13,511 bases of DNA from Chitinophaga pinensis (lineage in GTDB: Bacteria > Bacteroidota > Bacteroidia > Flavobacteriales_D > Crocinitomicaceae), in assembly GCA_945897765.1 (NCBI GenBank), contig CAMDGP010000032.1, positions 1 through 13,511 of the forward strand. Reading direction: 5' to 3'. Below the pieces are notes generated by a model. The model was not told the DNA's origin, did no database searches, and saw only the letters and a list, made by a program, of their open reading frames with translations. Within the stretch, counting starts at the first letter, position 1. Each line of letters begins with the position of its first letter. A program made the position numbers and the translations under genes. Of this stretch, positions 6,761-13,091 are shown one piece after another.

Positions 6761-7465
6761 TTACAAACCAAGTTTTGTGTTAATTTCAGAAAAATCGTGA
6801 ACGTATTCATCCCAAGAAATTTCGGTTCCTGGGCGTACCAATTGTAGTGTTCTAAATCCCGCCTCTTTAGCTGCTTCTAATTCTTGTTGAATGTCAGATA
6901 AAAACAATATTTTAGCTGGAAGTAAATTAATCTTTTTTGCAATTTCAATATAGGTATTTACATCGCGTTTTTGACCAGTGTTAGTATCGAAATAATGCGA
7001 GAAATTTTCACTTAAATCACCAAAAATACTGTTTCCAAAAATCAGTTTTTGAGCAGCAATTGATCCTGAAGAAAACACACCTAATTTAAATCCTTTTTTC
7101 TTCCAATCTTCAAGAGAAGGTGGCACATCATCATAAACGTGACCTTTTAATTCACCAGAAGTATAACCATTTCTCCATAAAATCCCTTGCAAGGTTTTCA
7201 AAGGGGTTATTTTTCGGTCTTCATTGCTCCATTTCTCCAAATATTTGAGCACTTCTTCACTCGTAGTGATTTGCTCATTTTCTTCTTCAGCAACCAATTC
7301 AATCACTTGGGAGAAAGCCTCTTTGACTTCTTGCAATTGAGAGAAATTATTGATTTCTTTGATATGTGCCTTGAAATACGGAAATAAAACATCGTAAACG
7401 AATGATATTGAAGTTGTTGTTCCTTCGATGTCGGTTAAAATGTATTTTATCTTTTTTTGCTCCAC
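6761..7465 (-). CDS. mtnC: Acireductone synthase (enolase-phosphatase E1)
   Basis: HAD-superfamily enzyme of methionine salvage. It enolises 2,3-diketo-5-methylthiopentyl-1-phosphate and removes the phosphate, giving the acireductone used by the neighbouring dioxygenase. The signature LTDIEGTTTSISFVYDVLFPY (catalytic Asp12 and Glu14) opens the protein. GVFSSGSIAAQKLIFGNS carries the HAD serine and lysine motifs, and KILFLSDIQQELEAAKEAG the C-terminal acidic motif. The length of 234 residues is typical. The start appears to be GTG at 7465, directly after the mtnD stop: no ATG lies between that stop and the DIEGT motif. Its own stop is followed at once by the aminotransferase ATG. A bifunctional MtnC replaces the separate MtnW/MtnX pair known from Bacillus. 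Confidence 0.95.
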   Translation of the reverse strand: MEQKKIKYILTDIEGTTTSISFVYDVLFPYFKAHIKEINNFSQLQEVKEAFSQVIELVAEEENEQITTSEEVLKYLEKWSNEDRKITPLKTLQGILWRNGYTSGELKGHVYDDVPPSLEDWKKKGFKLGVFSSGSIAAQKLIFGNSIFGDLSENFSHYFDTNTGQKRDVNTYIEIAKKINLLPAKILFLSDIQQELEAAKEAGFRTLQLVRPGTEISWDEYVHDFSEINTKLGL

Positions 7466-8005
7466 TTATTTATTGATTTTAAAATCTTTGAATTCATTTT
7501 CAATTCCCGAGTCAGTATAATGCGGAACCCAACCGCTCATATCGATAAAGATACGAATTGCTTTTACAAATGGGTTACTTTCTCCTGCATCAAACCAATG
7601 TTTTGTTCCAGCTGGTACACTGATTAAATCACCTTTCTCACATAACAAATTGAAAACTGGCTCCGTCTCTAAGTTGAACCAAAATATTCCTTGTCCGTCA
7701 ACGAAAAATCGAATTTCATCTTCTGTATGTGTATGCTCTGCTAAAAATTTTGATCGGATAGCATCATAATTTTCTGTCAACGAATTGATTGAAATTACAT
7801 CAGCGGTTTCATACCCTCCGTTTTCCATAAAAGGTTTTAAATCTTTGGAGTAAGCTTGCAAAATTTCTTCTTGCGTTGCGCTGTCAGAAAATATAACATG
7901 ACAAGACCATTGGTCAAAGAACAAACCTCTTGCATTGAAAAAGGCTAAAATTTCCTTCGGATTGGAAGTGCTATAATTTTGAGTTGGGATTGAAAGTATT
8001 GCCAT
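7466..8005 (-). CDS. mtnD: Acireductone dioxygenase
   Basis: Cupin-fold metalloenzyme of methionine salvage. With Fe2+ it splits acireductone to 2-keto-4-methylthiobutyrate and formate; with Ni2+ it gives methylthiopropionate, formate and CO. The metal ligands are visible with the spacing known from the Klebsiella enzyme: His91, His93 and Glu97 in EHTHTEDEIRFF, and His136 in PAGTKHWFD. RFFVDGQGIFWF and KGDLISVPAGT are typical cupin strands. The length of 179 residues is normal. The ATG shares one base with the mtnB stop (TAATG), so translational coupling is likely. The sequence does not show which metal is used in the cell. Confidence 0.96.
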   Translation of the reverse strand: MAILSIPTQNYSTSNPKEILAFFNARGLFFDQWSCHVIFSDSATQEEILQAYSKDLKPFMENGGYETADVISINSLTENYDAIRSKFLAEHTHTEDEIRFFVDGQGIFWFNLETEPVFNLLCEKGDLISVPAGTKHWFDAGESNPFVKAIRIFIDMSGWVPHYTDSGIENEFKDFKINK

Positions 8006-8610
8006 TATTTCTTAGTTATATTCCATTCACATTCACAAAGATAATCTAAAGTTTCCAAGTGCCTTTTTGCTTCGAAAAGGTTTTTTCCCCACGCATACGT
8101 TCCGTGTTTGCGAATCACAAAACAATGATTAATAATTGAATCTCTACAATAATTCAATTCATTTTTGAAAAAATTCATGTCTTGGCTATTGTCTAAAACT
8201 GGAATTCTGACCATTTCTTCGTGTGTCGTTTGCCCATCAAAACCTTTTTGAACTTCGTATCCTTCAAATTTCAATTCGCTTTTATAAATCGCTGAAAGTA
8301 AAACAGGATATAACGAATGGCTGTGAAGAATAACTTTCGTTTCGGGAAATAAGTTATAAATGATGCAATGAATTAGGGTCTCCGCTGAAGGTTTACTAGT
8401 TGCAAATTCACCCTGTGGAATTCCATTTTCATCCACCCAAATAAAATCGTTCTCTGAAAATTGACTTTTGTCCACTCCCGAACGAGAAACCCAGATTTGA
8501 CCAAGTTCATTTTTAAAAGAATAATTCGTTGAAGTAGCAGGCGACCAACCTTTAGAATTATAGAGTCTAATTGTAGCAGCCAATTCGGTTTTTAATAGTT
8601 CCTCTTGCAT
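8005..8610 (-). CDS. mtnB: Methylthioribulose-1-phosphate dehydratase
   Basis: Class II aldolase-fold zinc enzyme that dehydrates methylthioribulose-1-phosphate to the diketo compound taken on by MtnC. Visible marks are SATSTNYS-like substrate residues near 25-32, SRSGVDK (42-48), KPSAET with Glu77, the zinc pair His96 and His98 in ILHSHSLYPVLL, and His169 in RKHGTYAWG, the usual third ligand. The related class II aldolases FucA and AraD would not be expected beside mtnD and mtnC, so context settles the name. It has 201 residues. It is the first gene of the operon and has a -7 element about 20 bases upstream. mtnA, mtnK/mtnN and a dedicated methionine aminotransferase are not in the window. 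Confidence 0.94.
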   Translation of the reverse strand: MQEELLKTELAATIRLYNSKGWSPATSTNYSFKNELGQIWVSRSGVDKSQFSENDFIWVDENGIPQGEFATSKPSAETLIHCIIYNLFPETKVILHSHSLYPVLLSAIYKSELKFEGYEVQKGFDGQTTHEEMVRIPVLDNSQDMNFFKNELNYCRDSIINHCFVIRKHGTYAWGKNLFEAKRHLETLDYLCECEWNITKK

Positions 8611-8630
8611 GAATGGATGATTTGAGTCTG

Positions 8631-8638
8631 CAAAGATA
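8631..8638 (-). promoter_or_regulatory. -7 element of the mtn operon promoter
   Basis: On the minus strand TATCTTTG fits TAnnTTTG and ends 20 bases before the mtnB ATG. No convincing TTG lies 17-23 bases further upstream. The leader would be under 20 bases, too short for a SAM riboswitch. Confidence 0.5.
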
Positions 8639-8696
8639 CAATGTAGAAAAGGAATGAATATAATTTTGACTAAATTCGAGTGCTAAACTATTACAA

Positions 8697-9098
8697 ATGG
8701 AACGAATTTTAATTTTACTATTATACATTTCACTTGCTGGAATCGCAGGAATTCACAAACTCTTAGGTGCCTTCCCTCCTGCTTGGTTTTATGGGAAATT
8801 CAAAGAAACATTTTTAAATGCCATTCCAGGTGGTATTTGGTTGAGTTTTATTTTGATTGTTGTTTTAGAAATCGCAATTGCCGCTTTGTTTTCAATCGCG
8901 CTTATCAAAGGAGAATTCAAATCGCAAGCTAAACAAACTTTTTCTCACTTTGGATTTATTGCTTCATTAGCACTTTTTGTCATCTTATTTTTCGGAAGTT
9001 TCCTTGTTCAAGATTATGACAATGGCTTCAATGATTTTGTTTATTTCGGGGTTACTATTTTCTTGATGAATTATTTTATGAAAGGTAAAAAAGTGTGA
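8697..9098 (+). CDS. DoxX-like four-helix membrane protein
   Basis: 133 residues, mostly hydrophobic, with four likely membrane helices at about 3-24, 46-72, 83-103 and 112-128. The opening A-G-I-A-G-I-H-K-L motif with a following G-F/Y-x-K-F and the helix pattern fit the DoxX/DoxD-like group. That group is broad and includes subunits of quinone or thiosulfate oxidation systems as well as many proteins of unknown role. No catalytic residues are recognised. The gene is divergent from mtnB (86 bases between starts) and convergent with the ATPase gene (9 bases between stops), so it is probably a single-gene unit. TAATTTTG at 8661-8668 is a possible promoter element but lies 28 bases from the ATG. 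Function not assigned. Confidence 0.6.
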   Translation: MERILILLLYISLAGIAGIHKLLGAFPPAWFYGKFKETFLNAIPGGIWLSFILIVVLEIAIAALFSIALIKGEFKSQAKQTFSHFGFIASLALFVILFFGSFLVQDYDNGFNDFVYFGVTIFLMNYFMKGKKV

Positions 9099-9107
9099 AA
9101 ACTCTAA

Positions 9108-10520
9108 CTATTCTGGCTCAAACAAAACATCCATCGTAAAGCTATTTTCCACAATTTCATGAAAATTTGCGTTTTGAGTAATTCCAAAAGTTGTTAGAAA
9201 AGTAAGCGCTACAGCATCTTTTGTACCAGTTTCATTTTTAAATAAAGCAACTTTATTTCTAAGCTTATCCAATTCACTTTTCTCAATCGAATATTCAGAA
9301 CTATAGAATTTCATTTCAAACAGATTTATCCAATGATCATCGCGTTTGACAACCAAATCCACTTGCGCACCTTTCGCAGACCAACTGGAATTTACCGAAT
9401 GAATTCCTTCGATTTTAAGTGCTTTCTTTATTTGATGAATGTGTTTCAAACATATTGTTTCAAAGTTAAATCCTGCCCAAGAGAGATAAGATTGAGATTG
9501 AAAAAGCGTTTTCCAAAAATTCGCTCCTTGATTTTTATTGGGCTCAATATATTTTAAGTAAAACCGTGAATATTCATCCGAAAGTCGAAACAAGGTGTTT
9601 TTTGATTTCTTATCTAAGGCTGTATTTTTTGAAACAAAACCCGAAGCGATTAATTCTTCCAAAGCACGTGTAAAAGAACCACCTCCATATTGCTTTGAAT
9701 CAACGTTTATCTCTTCACGTGTAAGGCCTTTATTCACTTTTCCTAGTGTTCTAACGATGTGAATATGTGATGAAGAATGAGTAAACAAAGATTCAAAAAT
9801 CTCCTCAAATTCGTTGACTAAATCGCCATTTGAATCAAAACACAAACGCTGAATTGCTTGAACGACACTTTCGCCTTTCACAATTTTATTGAGATAATGC
9901 GGAATTCCACCGATAGCAATGTACAAATGCAAAATGTGATAATGTCCCCACTGAATGTTTTTACTCTCCAAATAAGCTTTCGTTTCAAAAAGTGTGAATG
10001 GTTTGATGTGCAATTTATACGTCAAACGCGCATGCAAACTGCCTTTGTTCGAAATCACATTTTGAACCATATACGACGCAGCAGAACCACAAACAACAAC
10101 AATCAAATCGTTTCGCTTTTCGCAATACGTATTCCAGAAATGACCAAAATACATCCTAAAATCCGACTTGTGAGTGTCGAGCCAAGGCATTTCATCAATG
10201 AAAATCACTTTCTTTTCCTTCCCTCGCAAGCCGTTAATGTACGTTTTCAACAAATCAAAAGCTTCTTTCCAAGTGGTAGGGCAAGGTGTATCAGAGAATC
10301 TGAGTGATTCTTTTTTTAGCTCATCAAAGAATACCTCAAGCTGTTTCTCTTTCGTTCCTTCATATAGACCAGATACCTCAAACTTGATGTAATCTTGATA
10401 GATGTGACGAATTAGAAAAGTCTTTCCTACACGACGCCTTCCATAAACTGCAATTAATTCTGAATCAGGAGATTTAAGAGAGTTTTTAAGTCGTGATATT
10501 TCATATATTCTACCAACCAT
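9108..10520 (-). CDS. AAA-type ATPase fused to a PD-(D/E)XK nuclease-like domain
   Basis: 470 residues. The N-terminal half is an ATPase of the archaeal-type ATPase_2 group: VGRIYEISRL opening, Walker A GRRRVGKT (27-34), Walker B VIFIDE (105-110), a sensor-like VVCGSAAS (142-149) and GGIPHYL (204-210). A winged-helix-like stretch follows (about 255-305: HIVRTLGKVNKGLTREEI, SFTRALEELIASGFV). The C-terminal part fits DUF234, a PD-(D/E)XK-like fold, with Glu354 in FETICLKH, Asp388 in AQVDLVV, and Glu402-x-Lys404 in LFEMKF, so the putative nuclease centre is complete. The family is patchy and often present in several copies per genome; its biological role is unknown, and defence, mobile-element or regulatory roles are all possible. 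It is a lone gene, convergent with doxX-like, and its 5' side carries two palindromes, the nearer one ending a few bases before the ATG. Confidence 0.85.
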   Translation of the reverse strand: MVGRIYEISRLKNSLKSPDSELIAVYGRRRVGKTFLIRHIYQDYIKFEVSGLYEGTKEKQLEVFFDELKKESLRFSDTPCPTTWKEAFDLLKTYINGLRGKEKKVIFIDEMPWLDTHKSDFRMYFGHFWNTYCEKRNDLIVVVCGSAASYMVQNVISNKGSLHARLTYKLHIKPFTLFETKAYLESKNIQWGHYHILHLYIAIGGIPHYLNKIVKGESVVQAIQRLCFDSNGDLVNEFEEIFESLFTHSSSHIHIVRTLGKVNKGLTREEINVDSKQYGGGSFTRALEELIASGFVSKNTALDKKSKNTLFRLSDEYSRFYLKYIEPNKNQGANFWKTLFQSQSYLSWAGFNFETICLKHIHQIKKALKIEGIHSVNSSWSAKGAQVDLVVKRDDHWINLFEMKFYSSEYSIEKSELDKLRNKVALFKNETGTKDAVALTFLTTFGITQNANFHEIVENSFTMDVLFEPE

Positions 10521-10523
10521 AAA

Positions 10524-10547
10524 AATTATTTACTCCCCAAATGTAGT
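10524..10547. repeat. 24-bp perfect direct repeat, first copy
   Basis: Identical to 10601-10624, offset by 77 bases; the flanking bases differ. It covers the left arm of palindrome 1, including ACTCCCCAAAT and the start of its loop (GTAGT). The rest of the unit is diverged outside the right arm, which points to an old tandem duplication with both arms kept. Confidence 0.85.
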
Positions 10548-10556
10548 ATTATTTTT

Positions 10557-10564
10557 TAGATTTG
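10557..10564 (+). promoter_or_regulatory. Plus-strand TAnnTTTG in palindrome 1
   Basis: TAGATTTG reads away from the ATPase gene, while TACATTTG on the minus strand (10545 to 10538) reads toward it. The same pair occurs in palindrome 2 at 10634-10641 and 10622-10615. No -33 TTG is found for any of the four, so promoter activity is unproven. Confidence 0.3.
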
Positions 10565-10600
10565 GGGAGCTATTAATTATTTTTATTAAAATTTTATACG

Positions 10601-10655
10601 AATTATTTACTCCCCAAATGTAGTGTTTTTTGATAGATTTGGGGAGTGAATAAAT
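10601..10655. repeat. Palindrome copy 2
   Basis: ACTCCCCAAAT (10609-10619) pairs with ATTTGGGGAGT (10637-10647), 11 bp, with a 17-base loop as in copy 1. Allowing one G-T pair and one extra base, complementarity continues outward to 10601 and 10655, giving about 19 bp. The loop starts GTAGT and ends TAG like copy 1, although its middle differs. Confidence 0.75.
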
Positions 10656-10733
10656 TACCGAAAGAAAAAAACAATCAAATCATTTTTTTTGGCGAAAAAA
10701 ATAGTGAGAGTAGTTCATTTTGATTCCTATTAC
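10656..10733. other. AT-rich spacer beyond the palindromes
   Basis: Seventy-eight bases between palindrome 2 and the end of the FAD oxidoreductase gene. It contains T8-GGCG-A7 (10683-10701), an A/T-only hairpin that could help end transcription of the oxidoreductase operon on the minus strand. It lacks a GC stem, so this is weak. Nothing else is recognised. Confidence 0.35.
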
Positions 10734-12128
10734 TCAAAAAATCTTCCCTGGATTCAAAATTCCTTTAGGGTCAAAAACAGTTTTTATCGCACGCATTAGA
10801 TTCAAGGCAACTTCGGGAAACGCAATATCCATGTAGTTTTTCTGAACCAAACCAATTCCATGTTCACCAGAGATTGTACCGCCGAGTTTCACCACTTCAA
10901 TAAATAGTTCTCGTATCGCTTTTGGTAATTCTGTGTCCCATTGCTCGTCGGATAAATTTCCTTTAATAATATTCACATGTAAATTTCCATCGCCCGCATG
11001 TCCATAACACACTGAATGAAAACCATACTTTTTACCAATTTCTTTCACGTGAAATAGCAGTTGAGGCAATTCAAATCTCGGAACAACTGTATCTTCTTCT
11101 TTATAAATAGATTGCGATTTAACAGCTTCTCCTACTTTTCTTCTTAAACTCCAAAGTGTGCTTTTCTGTGCTTCCGATTCAGCGAAAAGAATTTCGTCTG
11201 TTTCAAATTTTTCTAATACAGAAAGGATTTTTTCACATTCTTGCATCAATACTTCCGCATCAAATCCATCGACCTCAATTAATAAATGTGCTTGGTGATT
11301 AGCTGCTACTTTTATGGAATAATCCTTGGTGAAATCTTGTGTCCACAACAAGGCATCACGTTCCATAAATTCTAAACCACTTGGTGTAATTCCTGCTTGA
11401 AAAATGGCTGCAACCGCTTCGCACGCTTTCTGTGCATCGAAAAAAGGAACGAGCATCAACATATCAGTTGTCGGGTGAGGAATTAAGCGTAAAACAATTT
11501 TTGTAATGATTCCAAGCGTTCCTTCTGAGCCTACCAAAAGTTGCGTTAAATTATAACCTGTAGCATTTTTCAAAACATTTGCTCCTGTCCATATTACTTC
11601 ACCAGTTGGCAACACTACTTCTAGATTTAACACATAATCTTTGGTAACGCCATATTTAACAGCCTTTGGTCCTCCTGAATTTTCAGAAACATTTCCACCA
11701 ATAAAACAAGAACCCTTACTCGCAGGATCGGGTGGATAGAACAATCCTTTTTCTTTCACTGCATTTTGTAAAACTTGGGTAATTACTCCAGGTTCTGTGG
11801 TAACTTGATGATTTTTTTCGTCAATTTCTAAGATGCGGTTAAACTTTTCCATCGAAAGTAAGACTCCACCGTGAATTGGTAATGCTCCACCACTCAAACC
11901 AGTTCTTGCTCCAGCAGGTGTCACCGGAATTGCGTGTTCGTGGCAGTAGCGCATAACAGAAGCAATTTCTTCCACTGTTGTTGGCTTCAAAACAATTGCA
12001 GGAGGAAAATTCAAATCTTCCGTTTCATCATGACCATATTCAAATAGTTGCTCCGAACTTACAAAAGTGCCCGATGGTAGTAATTCCTGAAAAAAAGCTA
12101 CTTGAGATTCTGTTAAATTTACTTTCAT
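10734..12128 (-). CDS. GlcD-type FAD-linked 2-hydroxyacid oxidoreductase
   Basis: 464-residue flavoprotein of the GlcD/D-lactate dehydrogenase group, oxidising a 2-hydroxy acid such as D-lactate, glycolate or D-2-hydroxyglutarate to the 2-keto acid. The PCMH-type FAD domain is visible: VLKPTTVEEIASVMRYC (46-62), PAGARTGLSGG (71-81, pyrophosphate loop), PPDPASKGSCFIGGNVSEN (132-150), GGPKAVKYG (152-160) and GSEGTLGIITK (200-210). The C-terminal FAD-oxidase domain has YGHAGDGNLHVNI and SGEHGIG, whose His and Glu bind metal near the substrate in related enzymes, and closes with FDPKGILNPGKIF. It is complete and of family length. No GlcE or GlcF partner is adjacent, so it may act alone or with a remote Fe-S partner. 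It starts four bases after the methyltransferase stop. The exact substrate cannot be read from sequence. Confidence 0.9.
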   Translation of the reverse strand: MKVNLTESQVAFFQELLPSGTFVSSEQLFEYGHDETEDLNFPPAIVLKPTTVEEIASVMRYCHEHAIPVTPAGARTGLSGGALPIHGGVLLSMEKFNRILEIDEKNHQVTTEPGVITQVLQNAVKEKGLFYPPDPASKGSCFIGGNVSENSGGPKAVKYGVTKDYVLNLEVVLPTGEVIWTGANVLKNATGYNLTQLLVGSEGTLGIITKIVLRLIPHPTTDMLMLVPFFDAQKACEAVAAIFQAGITPSGLEFMERDALLWTQDFTKDYSIKVAANHQAHLLIEVDGFDAEVLMQECEKILSVLEKFETDEILFAESEAQKSTLWSLRRKVGEAVKSQSIYKEEDTVVPRFELPQLLFHVKEIGKKYGFHSVCYGHAGDGNLHVNIIKGNLSDEQWDTELPKAIRELFIEVVKLGGTISGEHGIGLVQKNYMDIAFPEVALNLMRAIKTVFDPKGILNPGKIF

Positions 12129-12132
12129 AGAT

Positions 12133-12978
12133 TTACTTTTTCTTTGCTACAACAAACATAATATCACGCGTATTCACTCGAATAGACAACTTTTCTGGAA
12201 TCAAATTATAAACCCAATTAACGAATTTAATCGGCTTTTTGTTTAACAAAAAGAGAGAGTAAAAAATAACTCGAATTGACCTACTCACAGGTGGATAAGT
12301 AACTTTTTCCACCTCAAATCCATTTTGTTGCAAGAGATAAGAAATTGATTGCTTAGAAAAATAATGAATATGTGTTGGCGGGTGAATCATACGCCATTTT
12401 TCTTTTTGTTTTTGCGGTAACCAAGCTGAAATGTCACCTGTAGTAATATAAACACGTCCTCCCTGTTTTGTCTGAGTAGCCAACTTTTCGATGAATTCAC
12501 TAGGTTTAGGCAAATGTTCAATTACATCCCACATAAAAACATCTGAATAAGAACCTGAAACTTCAGTCGCTGTTAAATAATTTTCAGCTGAGAAGTGGTT
12601 TCCAAAATGTTGATTAGCATACGTTATTGCGTCTTCTGAAATGTCGTAACCTTTATACTTTTTGTTTTTATTAAGCATTAATTCACCAAAAAATCCATAA
12701 GCACAACCCAATTCTAAAACAATTTCAAAAGTGGGAGGATTGTTTAATTTTTTCAATGAATTTAATCGCTTTTGAAAATTAGTTTGCAAGATCAACTTAT
12801 CCGACAGATAATCAGCATACTCTTCACCTTTGAAATAATTTTCTGCATAAATTACTCTTAGTTGTTCTTCATCGAGTGATAAATCAGCCCATATATGCTC
12901 ACAATGTTCACAAGCAATTAAGGTGTTATTATAAATTTTATGATTTTTGGTATGCGAACAATTTGGACAAGTGATCAT
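12133..12978 (-). CDS. Class I SAM methyltransferase with N-terminal zinc ribbon
   Basis: 281 residues from the ATG at 12978; a GTG at 12996 also opens the frame, but the ATG sits directly before the first Cys pair and is preferred. Residues 1-28 hold CPNC and CEHC (Cys4, Cys7, Cys23, Cys26), a zinc ribbon. The Rossmann methyltransferase domain shows motif I VLELGCAYGFFGELM (about 87-101), an acidic motif II GYDIS (about 110-114) and WDVIEHLPKP (about 150-159), as in Methyltransf_23-type enzymes. GDISAWL and HPPTHIHYFS (about 181-207) are shared by many members acting on small molecules or sugars. The substrate is unknown. It is the first gene of a two-gene unit with the FAD oxidoreductase. 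TAAGTTCG on the minus strand (13003 to 12996), one base off TAnnTTTG, lies 17 bases upstream. Confidence 0.85.
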   Translation of the reverse strand: MITCPNCSHTKNHKIYNNTLIACEHCEHIWADLSLDEEQLRVIYAENYFKGEEYADYLSDKLILQTNFQKRLNSLKKLNNPPTFEIVLELGCAYGFFGELMLNKNKKYKGYDISEDAITYANQHFGNHFSAENYLTATEVSGSYSDVFMWDVIEHLPKPSEFIEKLATQTKQGGRVYITTGDISAWLPQKQKEKWRMIHPPTHIHYFSKQSISYLLQQNGFEVEKVTYPPVSRSIRVIFYSLFLLNKKPIKFVNWVYNLIPEKLSIRVNTRDIMFVVAKKK

Positions 12979-13091
12979 AGTTGAATTTAAAAACACGAAC
13001 TTACAATTTTAATGCTTTTAGTTTAATGGTAAAAACTCAATTTATTAAAACCGTTTTGTTCTTTAGTCGGTTTAAAGATGACGTTTTTTCT

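Larger units (their letters stand above)
10524..10573. repeat. Palindrome copy 1, adjoining the ATPase start
   Basis: CTCCCCAAAT (10533-10542) pairs with ATTTGGGGAG (10560-10569), 10 bp, with 17 bases between. After one mismatch, TA (10544-10545) can pair with TA (10557-10558). The left edge is four bases from the ATPase ATG at 10520. On the minus strand the arm gives GGGGAG 12 bases before the ATG and, overlapping it, TACATTTG, a -7 element match. An operator at the promoter or an RNA hairpin over the ribosome site are both possible. Confidence 0.75.

Noticed and set aside
7385..7465. Frameshift or missing start in mtnC, since no ATG precedes the DIEGT motif
   Set aside because: A GTG directly after the mtnD stop gives an N-terminus of normal length, so a GTG start explains it without an error.
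8611..8696. SAM-responsive riboswitch before the methionine salvage operon
   Set aside because: The region is 86 bases long and shared with a divergent gene; with the -7 element at 8631-8638 the leader is under 20 bases, too short for an aptamer.
9858..10307. 149-codon plus-strand frame opposite the ATPase gene
   Set aside because: It lies wholly within the ATPase gene on the other strand, has no signal or domain pattern, and its composition is that of a reverse-frame shadow.
10524..10655. CRISPR array or insertion-sequence ends for the repeated palindromes
   Set aside because: There are only two units, the spacing segment is not flanked by further repeats, no cas or transposase gene is near, and no target-site duplication is visible.
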